A stretch of DNA of 64,000 bases, taken from Cohnella baijiui. Its GTDB lineage: Bacteria > Bacillota > Bacilli > Paenibacillales > Paenibacillaceae. How positions within the stretch are numbered: the stretch's first letter is position 1; every line of letters starts with the position of its first letter. Positions 34,353 through 42,621 of the stretch are shown here, one piece after another. The notes beneath the pieces are model-generated. The model was not told where the DNA came from. It searched no databases and was given only the letters and a program-made list of their open reading frames with translations. The stretch spans positions 248,001 to 312,000 of the forward strand of contig NZ_JAJFOW010000005.1 of the NCBI RefSeq assembly GCF_020731285.1, written 5' to 3'. The position numbers were made by a program, and so were the translations under genes.

Positions 34353-36410
34353 ATGGACATGGAGACGGATTTGTTTGCCATCCCGATCGAGGCCATGAAG
34401 GGCGTGAGCGCTCCCAAAGCGGGAGAGCTTCACGCCTTAGGCGTTTCCACGGTCGGCGATCTGATCGAATACTATCCGTTCCGGTACGAGGATTACCGGG
34501 TGCGGGCGCTGCACGAGGTGAAGGACGGGGAAAAGATCACCGTCCAGGGCACGATCGCGGCGCACGCGTCGCTGCAGCGGTTCGGCGGCAAAAGCCGCCT
34601 GATCTGCCGCGTCACCGTGGAGGGGCTGCTGCTCACGGCCGTCTGGTTCAACCGCGCCTTTCTGAAGGACCAGATGGAGGTCGGCCGCGACATCATCCTG
34701 ACGGGCAAATGGGATCAGCGCCGCCGGCAGCTGACCGTCGCCGAATCGGAGTTCCCGGACCGCGGCGGCGGCCGCTCGGGGACGCTGCAGCCGGTCTACT
34801 CGGTCGCCGGCAGCTTGACGCAGTCCTGGATGCGGCAGAAGATCGACCGCGCGCTCGACCAATACGGCGCGATGATTCCCGAGCTGCTGCCGGCGGAGCT
34901 GCTCGACCGGCACCGGCTCATGCCGCGGCGCGAGGCGATTCACCGGATCCATCGTCCGGAAAACACGAACGAAGGACAGGAGGCCCGGCGCCGCATGGTG
35001 TACGAGGAGCTGTTCCTGTTCGAGCTGAAACTGCAGGCGTACCGGGCGCTGAACCGCAAGACGCCGGACGGGATCGCGCACAAGATCAGCGGCGAGGACA
35101 TCCGCGCGTTCGCGGCCGCGCTGCCCTTCGAGCTGACCGAAGGCCAGAAGCAGGTCATTAACGAAATTACGCACGACATGAAGCAGCCGTTCGCGATGAA
35201 CCGGCTGCTGCAGGGCGACGTCGGCGCCGGCAAAACCGTCGTCGCCGCGGTCGCGCTGTACGCGACCGTCCGCCACGGCTGCCAGGGCGCGCTCATGGTG
35301 CCGACGGAAATTTTGGCGGAGCAGCACGCGCGGTCGCTCGGCCGGCTGTTCGAGCCCCACGGCATCCAGGTGGCGCTGCTCACCGGGAGCATGACCGAAC
35401 GCAAGCGGAAGGACGCGCTCGCCGCCTTGCAGATGGGCCTGATCGACATCGTCATCGGCACGCACGCGCTGATCCAGGAGGACGTCTTTTTCCGGCGGCT
35501 CGGGCTCGTCGTGACGGACGAGCAGCACCGGTTCGGCGTCAACCAGCGCAGCATTTTGCGGCGCAAGGGGCTGAACCCGGACGTGCTCATGATGACCGCG
35601 ACGCCGATCCCGCGAACGCTCGCCATCACCGTCTTCGGCGACATGGACGTATCCACGATTCGGGAGCGGCCGAAGGGGCGCAAGCCGATCAAGACGTATT
35701 GGGTCAAGCACGACAAGATGGACCGCGTCCTCAGCTTCATCCGGCGCGAAGCGGAGCTTGGGCACCAGACGTTTTTTATTTGCCCGCTCATCGAGGAGTC
35801 GGAAAAGCTGGACGTGCAAAACGCCATCGACCTGCACGCGCAGCTGCGGCTCGCGCTGCCGGACCTGCAGATCGGACTGCTGCACGGCCGCATGTCGGCG
35901 GCGGAGAAGGACGCGGCGATGTCGACGTTTGCCGAGGGCGGGACGTCGGTGCTCGTCTCGACGACGGTCATCGAGGTCGGCGTCGACGTGCCGAATGCGA
36001 CGCTGATGATCGTCATGGACGCGGACCGGTTCGGCCTATCGCAGCTGCACCAGCTGAGGGGGCGGGTCGGTCGGAGCGATCGGCAGTCCTACTGCGTGCT
36101 GATCGCCGACCCGAAGTCGGAGAACGGGCTCGAGCGCATGCAGGCGATGACGGATACCGACGACGGCTTCGAGATCGCCCGGCGCGATTTGGAGCTGCGG
36201 GGACCCGGGGAATTTTTCGGAACCAGGCAAAGCGGTGTGCCGGAGTTTAGGCTGGCCAATCTGATCAACGACTTCGCCGTGCTGGAGCAGGCGCGCGACG
36301 ACGCGGCCGCGCTCGCGGCGGACCCGGCGTTTTGGTCGTCGCCGGCTTATGCCGGCCTGCGGGACGACCTCGCGCGCGAGGCACGGGCCGGCAGAGAGGC
36401 GCTGGACTGA
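34353..36410 (+). CDS. recG: ATP-dependent DNA helicase RecG
   Basis: A 685-aa RecG. The wedge/OB domain occupies the first 160 residues or so (GVSTVGDLIEYYPFRYEDY). Helicase lobes follow: Walker A LLQGDVGAGKTVVAAVAL, DEQHRFGVNQR (motif II), MTATPIPRTLA (motif III), STTVIEVGVDVPNATLM and QLRGRVGRSDRQSYC (motif VI), and the C-terminal TRG motif region GPGEFFGTRQSG. It rescues stalled forks by branch migration. The start is uncertain between ATG 34353 and 34359. The Bacillus neighbours sdaAB/sdaAA are absent upstream and fapR is not next downstream. Confidence 0.94.
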   Translation: MDMETDLFAIPIEAMKGVSAPKAGELHALGVSTVGDLIEYYPFRYEDYRVRALHEVKDGEKITVQGTIAAHASLQRFGGKSRLICRVTVEGLLLTAVWFNRAFLKDQMEVGRDIILTGKWDQRRRQLTVAESEFPDRGGGRSGTLQPVYSVAGSLTQSWMRQKIDRALDQYGAMIPELLPAELLDRHRLMPRREAIHRIHRPENTNEGQEARRRMVYEELFLFELKLQAYRALNRKTPDGIAHKISGEDIRAFAAALPFELTEGQKQVINEITHDMKQPFAMNRLLQGDVGAGKTVVAAVALYATVRHGCQGALMVPTEILAEQHARSLGRLFEPHGIQVALLTGSMTERKRKDALAALQMGLIDIVIGTHALIQEDVFFRRLGLVVTDEQHRFGVNQRSILRRKGLNPDVLMMTATPIPRTLAITVFGDMDVSTIRERPKGRKPIKTYWVKHDKMDRVLSFIRREAELGHQTFFICPLIEESEKLDVQNAIDLHAQLRLALPDLQIGLLHGRMSAAEKDAAMSTFAEGGTSVLVSTTVIEVGVDVPNATLMIVMDADRFGLSQLHQLRGRVGRSDRQSYCVLIADPKSENGLERMQAMTDTDDGFEIARRDLELRGPGEFFGTRQSGVPEFRLANLINDFAVLEQARDDAAALAADPAFWSSPAYAGLRDDLAREARAGREALD

Positions 36411-36450
36411 GATATGAATCGTTAACTTAGCCGCATCTATCAATGAAACC

Positions 36451-36495
36451 GGCCTGTGAACCTGCGCGTCCCCGCAGTTCGCAGGCCCTATTTTT
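36451..36495 (+). terminator. Terminator after recG
   Basis: An 11-bp stem with one G-U pair (GGCCTGTGAAC at 36451-36461, GTTCGCAGGCC at 36477-36487), then TATTTTTA. It may also stop the minus-strand glycosyltransferase transcript. Confidence 0.7.
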
Positions 36496-36533
36496 AGCTC
36501 TTCGCGATTCCTTCCAAAAAACTTACCCAGTGC

Positions 36534-37751
36534 TTATTTTATAAAATTCTTTATTGTGCTTTTTGAAATAACTGCATGATAGATGAAAACGAATAAGTAT
36601 CCCATTCCTAACATGCAAATGGGGATCGCGGAAAAGAAATATCTTGGCGTGGGAGCAAAAGGCAAATAAGCAACGAAACTTATAAAACCGAGCAACGCGG
36701 GGGTACATATTTCTTTGGTTTTGTACTGAATAGACATGACGATCATCCCTAAGAATCCCATAAAAACAACAATATAATGCAAAAGCCGAATCGTCGGTTC
36801 ATTCGCAACCTGGTTATTGCCGGGCCAGATCGCTTTGATTAAATACCAAGATTTTCCCCATGTGTACCAACTGGCGTAAAGTAAAGGCTGCTTTGTAAAC
36901 CCGCTCTTTATTCTCTCCATTGCCATTGTTTTCATCATAGCGGGATCTTGACTCACATCTATTTTGGGTGCCGCATTAAAGGGATAGGTTCCCCATAATA
37001 ATGGATTTCCGCCTTGCTCAGCCAGCATTACGAATTTTCCTAAAGAAACGTAATTTCTAACGATCCAGGGCGACATTACAATTCCAAAGCCTAAGAGCAA
37101 TAATAATAACGTCCGTAACGTTTTCCTAAGCTCGTTTTTGTTTAGAATCAAAAGATAAAGGCAGTAAACGAGGATAAAAGGAAATATGGCTGGTCGAATG
37201 AGTACGCAAATCGCAAATGCGAACCCGGAAATGAAATGAAATAAATGGTTAAAACGTGATCCGTTATAGGAAAGGGTTAGAAAAAGAATAAATAATAGGA
37301 ATACGAATGTATAGAGCGTTTCCGTCAAGAGAAAGGATGAAGAATAAATAAAAGATGGATGAAATAACATTAAAATCATGACGAAAAGGGATATATGTTT
37401 GTTTTTGATGATAGGTAGCGAGATGTTGTACAAAATTAGAGCACTTCCAACAGAAAGGATCGCTTGAAATATTCTTATCGGCTCTATAGGGATGTAAGCT
37501 TCGTTAAATCCAAAAATCCAATAAAATACAGCAATGAATAAGGGATATCCCGGTGTCGTAAACGCATTTGAAACATGCGAATAAGAATAAGGAGTATAAC
37601 CGTAAATACCCTCATAAAGTAGTTGTTTTACCATCTTGTCGTAACCGATTTCATCCCCTGCAAGCGTTCCTCCCCAGTTCATCACGCTTAATCTGATAAT
37701 GAAACCTATGACTAATAGAGAAGTTATCATTATTTTTCGGTTGACTTTCAT
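36534..37751 (-). CDS. Membrane glycosyltransferase, PMT/ArnT (GT39/GT83)-like, AT-rich
   Basis: A 405-aa protein with about ten hydrophobic helices and a large loop after the first. That loop carries LAGDEIGYDKMVKQLL and TPGYPLFIAVFY, matching the Asp-Glu motif and PPL/PGYP pattern of polyprenol-phosphate-dependent GT-C enzymes. Such enzymes transfer a sugar from a lipid carrier to a protein, lipid or polymer outside the membrane. The gene is strikingly AT-rich, with AAA/TTT/ATA-type codons unlike every neighbour, and has no partner genes in the window. AAAGGGAG lies about 13 bases before the ATG. It looks recently acquired; the sugar and acceptor are unknown. Confidence 0.82.
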   Translation of the reverse strand: MKVNRKIMITSLLVIGFIIRLSVMNWGGTLAGDEIGYDKMVKQLLYEGIYGYTPYSYSHVSNAFTTPGYPLFIAVFYWIFGFNEAYIPIEPIRIFQAILSVGSALILYNISLPIIKNKHISLFVMILMLFHPSFIYSSSFLLTETLYTFVFLLFILFLTLSYNGSRFNHLFHFISGFAFAICVLIRPAIFPFILVYCLYLLILNKNELRKTLRTLLLLLLGFGIVMSPWIVRNYVSLGKFVMLAEQGGNPLLWGTYPFNAAPKIDVSQDPAMMKTMAMERIKSGFTKQPLLYASWYTWGKSWYLIKAIWPGNNQVANEPTIRLLHYIVVFMGFLGMIVMSIQYKTKEICTPALLGFISFVAYLPFAPTPRYFFSAIPICMLGMGYLFVFIYHAVISKSTIKNFIK

Positions 37752-37927
37752 TTTTAACGGCTTCTCTCCCTTTATTTCAATCGCGAGTATCGATTTAGAC
37801 TATACGGAATCATTTCGCGGAGAGTTGCACTCGGAATTCTTAATATTTGCTTAATTGCCATTTTGAACAAATCAAAATGGTCTTCGAATGGGCTTGTCGT
37901 CAGCGGCGGACGGCGCTTTTCGGAGGG

Positions 37928-37956
37928 ACATTTCGCCTCCTTCCCGGCATAGGATA
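37928..37956 (+). promoter_or_regulatory. Sigma-K type promoter of spoVIF
   Basis: AC at 37928-37929 and CATAGGATA at 37948-37956, an exact fit to the sigma-K -10 pattern CATAnnnTA. The spacing (18) is slightly long. Bacillus spoVIF is sigma-K dependent. Confidence 0.5.
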
Positions 37957-37988
37957 GAACGAAGAGTGCCCGAAGGGAAGTGACCGAG

Positions 37989-38276
37989 ATGAGCTGGCAA
38001 AAATTCGGCATCCGACCGGATTTGGTCGAGCGCGTGAAATTCAAAATGAAAAATCCGGCGACCAAGGACCGCATGAAGGCGCTGCTGGACGGCGTCAACA
38101 AGTTCGATCTGCAGGACCGGGCGAAGGTCAAACGCCTCGTCAAGTCGGCAGGCCGCATCCTGAACGAACCGCTCACGGACGTGCAGGAGGAGCAGCTCGT
38201 CAGCTTCGTGCTGGCGCAAAGGATCGACCCAAAAAACACGCTGCACCTGATCCGGCTGTGGGCGATGTTCCGCTAA
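37989..38276 (+). CDS. spoVIF: Stage VI sporulation protein F-like
   Basis: A 95-aa protein. The C-terminal two thirds reads GVNKFDLQDRAKVKRLVKSAGRILNEPLTDVQEEQLV, which matches the SpoVIF pattern (a helix, R-x2-R-x2-N-P-x-T-x2-Q-E-x2-I/LV, then a short D-containing helix). SpoVIF acts late in the mother cell on coat assembly through the stability of GerE. AAGGGAAGTG fits the ATG at 37989; a GTG at 37980 is too close to it. A sigma-K-like site lies just upstream. The family call rests on a short motif, so it is likely rather than certain. Confidence 0.75.
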   Translation: MSWQKFGIRPDLVERVKFKMKNPATKDRMKALLDGVNKFDLQDRAKVKRLVKSAGRILNEPLTDVQEEQLVSFVLAQRIDPKNTLHLIRLWAMFR

Positions 38277-38366
38277 GTCCGGGCGCTGCGACCGGGCGAA
38301 ATCGCGCGCAAGGCGCGCAGACGCCGCGTAATCCGGCTAACGCCGGAAATCGCCTCGCCAACCAAC

Positions 38367-38399
38367 GAAGCCGCATCCCGATCGACGGGATGCGGCTTC
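38367..38399. terminator. Long hairpin between spoVIF and pdaA
   Basis: A perfect 14-bp stem (GAAGCCGCATCCCG and its complement) with a 5-base loop. The T-run after it is weak (GTTCGTTT). Confidence 0.65.
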
Positions 38400-38423
38400 G
38401 TTCGTTTCCGCCGGGCGAAAAGC

Positions 38424-38453
38424 GCATAAGAGCCCCTGCGCAGGTACAACCTA
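38424..38453 (+). promoter_or_regulatory. Putative sigma-G promoter of pdaA
   Basis: GCATA (38424-38428), 18 bases, CAACCTA (38447-38453). The -35 and the spacing are the same as at the SASP gene promoter; the -10 fits the looser form CAnnMTA. pdaA is forespore-expressed in Bacillus. Confidence 0.5.
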
Positions 38454-38549
38454 CATCCGATTACGACCTTGACGACCGGTTCCTTCGGCTGCGAACGAGA
38501 GAAGCCTTCTCGGATAAAGGAACATTTACAGCTTAGGAGGGAATACACG

Positions 38550-39335
38550 ATGAAAAAATGGGTCGCGCTGCTGACCGTCCTCGTCTGGTGCTGGGGGATT
38601 GCCGTTCCGGCCGCCGCGGCGCAGGGCGTTTCGGAGCCGTACCACTTCGGGTTCAAAAAGAGCAAAAACGGGCAGCTTCCCTCGATCGCCGAAGAAGGCT
38701 TCATGAGCGTCGTGCGGAAGCACCAAGCCGTTTTTCTCGGGGATACGACCCAAAAAGAGCTCTATCTGACGTTCGACAACGGGTACGAGAACGGCTTTAC
38801 GGCCGAGATTCTCGATCTGCTGAAGGCCAAAAGGGTTCCGGCGGCTTTTTTCGTCACCGGGCATTATGTGAAGGATCAGCCGGAGCTGGTCAAGCGCATG
38901 GCCGCCGAGGGGCATGTCGTGGGCAATCATTCTTGGAGCCATCCGGATATGACGCGGTTGTCGTCCGCCCAAATCAAGGACGAGTTGGAGAAGGTCCGAC
39001 TGGCGGTCGCGGAGCTGACGGGCCGGCAGGAAATGCCGTTCCTGCGTCCGCCGCGAGGCATATTCGGCGATCGTATGCTGGCCGCATGCCGGGAGTATGG
39101 CTATACGAACGTCTTTTGGTCGGTCGCGTACAAGGATTGGGACGTGAAGCAGCAGAAGGGGGCGGACTTCGCCTACAACAGCGTCATGGGGCAACTGCAT
39201 CCTGGCGCCGTCATGCTTCTCCATTCGGTATCGAGCGACAATGCCCGCGCGCTCGGCAGAATCATCGACGACGCCCGCAAGCAAGGCTACGAGTTCAAAA
39301 GTCTTCATCAGATGCTGGTCAAAAGCTACCGCTGA
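38550..39335 (+). CDS. pdaA: N-acetylmuramoyl delta-lactam-forming polysaccharide deacetylase PdaA
   Basis: A 261-aa exported NodB-type deacetylase. Signal peptide at 1-24 (MKKWVALLTVLVWCWGIAVPAAAAQ). Motif 1 reads LTFDNGYENG, with the second Asp replaced by Asn, as is typical of PdaA; motif 2 is GNHSWSHPD; later motifs are RPPRGIFGD and VMLLHSVS. In Bacillus it removes the N-acetyl group from muramic acid as the first step to muramic delta-lactam in spore cortex, which marks cortex for germination lysis. AGGAGGG upstream of the ATG. Confidence 0.92.
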   Translation: MKKWVALLTVLVWCWGIAVPAAAAQGVSEPYHFGFKKSKNGQLPSIAEEGFMSVVRKHQAVFLGDTTQKELYLTFDNGYENGFTAEILDLLKAKRVPAAFFVTGHYVKDQPELVKRMAAEGHVVGNHSWSHPDMTRLSSAQIKDELEKVRLAVAELTGRQEMPFLRPPRGIFGDRMLAACREYGYTNVFWSVAYKDWDVKQQKGADFAYNSVMGQLHPGAVMLLHSVSSDNARALGRIIDDARKQGYEFKSLHQMLVKSYR

Positions 39336-39396
39336 CGCGCGTGCCGAGGCTTTTCGCTCCTTCGGGGAGGGAATGGCTTCGGCTTTCGTTTCGGGG

Positions 39397-40095
39397 TTAG
39401 AAAAGCGTGCCTTGCTCGCCTCCGCCTACGGGCGCGAGCAAGGCCGGATCGTCGTTGGCGACGTTGCCGACGCGGCGGTCGACCTCGTAAGCCGTCATTT
39501 CGCCGGCCGGATAAGGTGCAAGCAGCGGAAGGAGCGGGCCGGGATCCTGGATGCGGCGATCCAGCCAGCGCGCTTCGTCCTCCGGGCGCAGGATGACCGG
39601 CATCCGGTCGTGGATGTCCGCCATCAGCGCGTTCGGCGACGTCGTCAGCACCGCGCACGTATGCAGCTTGGCGCCGTCCGGCCCGACCCACGTTTCGTAA
39701 AGCGCCGCGAGGCTGAACAAGCCGCCGCCGCGCAAGGTGATGCGCATCGGACGCTTGCCTCCGTCCGCCGTTCTCTGCCATTCGTAAAAGCCGTCCGCCG
39801 GAATGAGGCAGCGCTTGGTCCGGAGCGCGCTGCGGAAAGCCGGACGCTCCAGCGCCGTCTCGGACCGGGCGTTGATCATCTTGTAGCCGATCTTCGGATC
39901 GTCGGCCCATGGAGGGACGAGGCCCCACTTGAGCTCGCCCAGCCGGTTCCGCCGCCCGTCGCTTACGATGGCGGGGACGAGCTGTCCCGGCGCCACGTTG
40001 TAGCGGGGGCCGTAGTAGGACGAAGACGCCTCGTCTAGAAAGTAGTGCGCGATCAGCTCCTCCAGCAGCACCGTGATCGTATAACGTCCGCACAT
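39397..40095 (-). CDS. SOS response-associated peptidase (SRAP, YedK/HMCES type)
   Basis: A 232-aa SRAP protein. After Met removal the catalytic Cys2 (MCGRYT) forms a thiazolidine cross-link with abasic sites in single-stranded DNA. Other active-site parts are present: RYNVAPGQ (Asn), INARSET (Glu) and DIHDRMPVIL (His). AAGGAGG precedes the ATG at 40095. It is divergent from the SOS cassette, and the two LexA boxes at 40232-40267 lie 137 bases upstream of its start, so it may share that control; no LexA box sits closer. Confidence 0.93.
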   Translation of the reverse strand: MCGRYTITVLLEELIAHYFLDEASSSYYGPRYNVAPGQLVPAIVSDGRRNRLGELKWGLVPPWADDPKIGYKMINARSETALERPAFRSALRTKRCLIPADGFYEWQRTADGGKRPMRITLRGGGLFSLAALYETWVGPDGAKLHTCAVLTTSPNALMADIHDRMPVILRPEDEARWLDRRIQDPGPLLPLLAPYPAGEMTAYEVDRRVGNVANDDPALLAPVGGGEQGTLF

Positions 40096-40223
40096 GGCGA
40101 TTCCTCCTTTTCCGCGGCCCGCCGCCGAGCCCGTCCTTTTCTCCATTATACCGCAAACCGGACCGCTGGCGGACCGCTGGCGGAGGTGATGGAAAAAGGG
40201 GACGAACCGGAATATTTTGACCC

Positions 40224-40267
40224 TTGCACGGGAACAATTGTTCGTATTAAAATAAGAACAAACGTTC
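40224..40267 (+). promoter_or_regulatory. SOS promoter with two LexA boxes, left copy
   Basis: -35 TTGCAC (40224-40229), 18 bases, -10 TAAAAT (40248-40253). A perfect LexA box GAAC-AATT-GTTC (40232-40243) fills the spacer, and a second, GAAC-AAAC-GTTC (40256-40267), follows the -10. This layout should give tight repression. A near-identical copy in reverse orientation lies at 42843-42888. Confidence 0.88.
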
Positions 40268-40289
40268 GATACCAAGGGAGGCGACCTTC

Positions 40290-40433
40290 ATGCCGTTGAG
40301 CACCGATATGCGCGGCTGGAGCAGCGCGATGAACAGCATGAGACCGGGCGAAGTCCCGGAGCGGGAGAGGCCGTCCGCCCTGGCGGCAGCCGGCCGGATC
40401 CGCGCGCGGCGGGTGATGCGCCATGGCGTCTGA
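40290..40433 (+). CDS. 47-aa SOS-controlled leader peptide (hypothetical)
   Basis: A short frame, first behind the LexA-controlled promoter, with GGGAGG about 9 bases before its ATG. The product (MPLSTDMRGWSSAMNSMRPG and onward) is Met/Arg-rich, with an Arg-rich end (RIRARRVMRHGV). Its stop (40431-40433) lies downstream of the polymerase start at 40423, so the two overlap by 11 bases. I know no family for it. It may serve mainly to couple translation of the polymerase gene, or be a small basic partner. Confidence 0.5.
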   Translation: MPLSTDMRGWSSAMNSMRPGEVPERERPSALAAAGRIRARRVMRHGV

Positions 40434-41682
40434 GCGAAGCATTTTCCTCATCGACGGCCAGTCGTTCTACGCGTCGGTCGAGAAGGCGGCACGCCCCGAT
40501 CTGCGCGACAAGCCGGTGGCCGTCGGCGATCCCGCCCGCAAGTCGGGCATCATCCTGGCGGCTTGCCCGATCGCGAAGGCCCGCGGCGTCACGACGGCGG
40601 AGCGGGTTGGGGAGGCGCTCGCCAAGTGCCCCGATCTCGTTGTCATTCGTCCGCGGATGCAGACATACATTTCCATTTCCTTGCTGATCACCGAGATTTA
40701 CGAGTCCGTGACGGACCAAGTCGAGCCCTACAGCATCGACGAGCAGTTCCTCGACATTACCGGCTCCATCTCCTCCTACGGCTCTCCTGAAGAGATTGCC
40801 CGCCAGCTGCAGACCCATGTCCATGTGGCGACGGGGGTGTGGTCCCGCGTCGGGATCGGCCCGACGAAGATTTTGGCGAAGATGGCGACGGACAACTTCG
40901 CGAAGAAGCGGCCCGAAGGCATTTTCGCCCTCACTTTCGACCGGCTGGAGGAGGATCTGTGGCCGCTTCCGGTGCACCAGATGTTCATGGTCGGCTCCCG
41001 GATGACGCGCCACTTTACGCGGATGGGGCTCACCCGGATCGGGGACATCGCCCGCCTGGAGCTCGGCGAGTTCAAGCGGCGCATGCGCCATGAGATGCGC
41101 AAGCAGAGCGACATCCAGGCCGAATATTACTGGCAGACGGCACGGGGTATCGATCCGAGCCCGGTCGTGCCCGGCATTCGCAACAAGCTGAAGTCCATCG
41201 GCCACGGCAAGGCGTTGCGCAGCCAGCTGTACCGCAAGCTCGAGGACATCGAGGTGGTGCTGCTGGAGCTGGTGGTGGAGGTGTGCCGCCGCAGCCGGCG
41301 CCACGGGTATATGGGACGCGTCGTCTCCGTGGCCGCGGCCGGGACGGACGGAGAACGCTCGTCCTGGTTCAGCCGCCAGACGACGCTGCCCCACCCCAGC
41401 TCGCTGACGCACGAGGTCGCCGCCGCCGTGCACAAGCTGTTCGTCGAGCATTGGACGGGGCTGCCCGTCGGCAGGTTGAGCGTCACGCTGACGGAGCTGT
41501 CGGACGACGACGTGTTCCAGCTGACCTTGTTCGAGGACCGCGCCGCCGCGTACCGCATCGAGCGGGCGGCCGACAAGATCAAGGACCGTTACGGGAGCGA
41601 CGCCCTCATGCGCGCGTCCTCGCTGCTCGAGTCCGGCGTCGCCCGCGAGCGGGCGGCGCAGATCGGGGGTCACTACAAGTGA
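40423..41682 (+). CDS. Y-family DNA polymerase, UvrX/YqjW type
   Basis: A 419-aa translesion polymerase (UmuC/DinB superfamily). The catalytic palm has LIDGQSFYASVEKA near residue 9 and YSIDEQFLDITGS near 105; the fingers/thumb contain VGIGPTKILAKMATDNFAKK and MGLTRIGDIARL (helix-hairpin-helix). The little-finger domain follows from about residue 240. In Bacillus, YqjW and UvrX are LexA-controlled and act in UV mutagenesis. Here the gene sits behind paired LexA boxes, overlaps a 47-aa frame and is coupled (GTGA) to the next gene. The replacement of the usual A/V by Q in SIDEQFLD is unremarkable. Confidence 0.92.
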   Translation: MASERSIFLIDGQSFYASVEKAARPDLRDKPVAVGDPARKSGIILAACPIAKARGVTTAERVGEALAKCPDLVVIRPRMQTYISISLLITEIYESVTDQVEPYSIDEQFLDITGSISSYGSPEEIARQLQTHVHVATGVWSRVGIGPTKILAKMATDNFAKKRPEGIFALTFDRLEEDLWPLPVHQMFMVGSRMTRHFTRMGLTRIGDIARLELGEFKRRMRHEMRKQSDIQAEYYWQTARGIDPSPVVPGIRNKLKSIGHGKALRSQLYRKLEDIEVVLLELVVEVCRRSRRHGYMGRVVSVAAAGTDGERSSWFSRQTTLPHPSSLTHEVAAAVHKLFVEHWTGLPVGRLSVTLTELSDDDVFQLTLFEDRAAAYRIERAADKIKDRYGSDALMRASSLLESGVARERAAQIGGHYK

Positions 41683-42161
41683 ACAAACTCCAGGGAAACG
41701 GACGCTGGCAGTCGAAGATGCTGCTTACGGAGCACCAGGAGCAGTACGAAGGGCGGGGCGATCCGGTCAAGAAGAGCGGCCATCCGACGCCCGAGGAGCT
41801 GACGCTGATCCGCGATTACGTGCTGCTGCCGCATATGATGACGATGGTGCAGAAGGGGATCGACGACATGCGGAATTCCACAGGGGTTCTGAAGCGGCTG
41901 TATCTGCTGTCCGCCCAGGTGCTCATGAACCGCATCAGCCGCGACCTGTACGAACTGCGCCGAGAGCTGAGCCGGCGGAGCATCCGCATCGTCGGCGACG
42001 AGCAGGTGGACCTGATCGTATATCACCGCTTCGTCTGCCGGGGCTACGAGGAGCGTCTCGGCATCGTCCGCGAGGTAATGCGGGCGGAGATCAGCGTCCG
42101 GATGGCCAAATACATGGGCGAGATTTCGAAGCTGCTCCAGGAGCAGCAGCCCTCCACCTGA
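41679..42161 (+). CDS. Hypothetical partner of the SOS polymerase, YolD-like N-terminus
   Basis: A 160-aa soluble protein whose GTG start shares four bases with the polymerase stop. The first 25 residues (NKLQGNGRWQSKMLLTEHQEQ) resemble the start of YolD-family proteins, which accompany UvrX/YqjW in Bacilli; the rest is mainly alpha-helical and unlike YolD (LPHMMTMVQKGIDDM, ISRDLYELRRELSRRSIRIVGDE). By position it is likely to regulate or assist the polymerase. I do not recognise the remainder. Confidence 0.65.
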   Translation: MNKLQGNGRWQSKMLLTEHQEQYEGRGDPVKKSGHPTPEELTLIRDYVLLPHMMTMVQKGIDDMRNSTGVLKRLYLLSAQVLMNRISRDLYELRRELSRRSIRIVGDEQVDLIVYHRFVCRGYEERLGIVREVMRAEISVRMAKYMGEISKLLQEQQPST

Positions 42162-42361
42162 CCGGGAGACACGGGTGAAGAGAGGCGCCGAGAAGGCGTT
42201 AAGGGATGTGAGAGATAGAGGGCAGCCGGGCAAGTTGCGGCCTGCGCGGTATGTGCGCGGCGTTTGGACGGAGCGCATGGCTGGGCGTCGGGCTTCTGCG
42301 TCGATATGCAGGGCCTCGGCTACGAGAGGGCGTTCGTGGTGCTCGCCGGTATCGCGGAAGC

Positions 42362-42406
42362 GAAGGGGCTGTCCCCAGGTCGTGAAGACCTGGGGACAGC
42401 CCCTTC
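42362..42406. terminator. 20-bp perfect hairpin after the SOS operon
   Basis: GAAGGGGCTGTCCCCAGGTC (42362-42381), 5-base loop, exact complement to 42406. Only a short T-rich tail follows, but the stem is strong enough to end the plus-strand operon, and perhaps the minus-strand gene as well. Confidence 0.7.
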
Positions 42407-42431
42407 TTGATGCTGAGGATCCAATTGTGTG

Positions 42432-42566
42432 CAGGACTCCTACATGGGCGGAAACGGCGGGTTAAGCGTCAAAGAAGGGGTCCAGGACTCCTACATGCGC
42501 GGAAACGACGGGTCGAGCGTGAAAAGAGGGAGTCCTGGACTCCTACGTGCGGCGGAAATGGCGGGG
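42432..42566 (+). repeat. 51/52-bp-period repeat related to array 1 at 21872
   Basis: Three units starting near 42432, 42483 and 42535 carry GGACTCCTACRTG. The core AAGAAGGGGTC-CAG-GACTCCTACATG matches the fmt-side array. The last junction has the dyad GGAGTC-CTG-GACTCC. Translation in the same frame again gives EGVxDSYM. Confidence 0.75.
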
Positions 42567-42621
42567 GGCGAACCCCGAAACCCGAGCGCGGGCTGTCCGA
42601 GGGGAGTCCGCGCTCCTGCGG

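Larger units (their letters stand above)
42162..42621. other. Non-coding gap between the convergent SOS genes
   Basis: The first 200 bases show nothing I can name. Then come a very strong hairpin (42362-42406) and three units of a 51/52-bp-period repeat (42432 onward). The frame at 42429-42746 spans the repeat but lacks a ribosome site. Confidence 0.6.
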
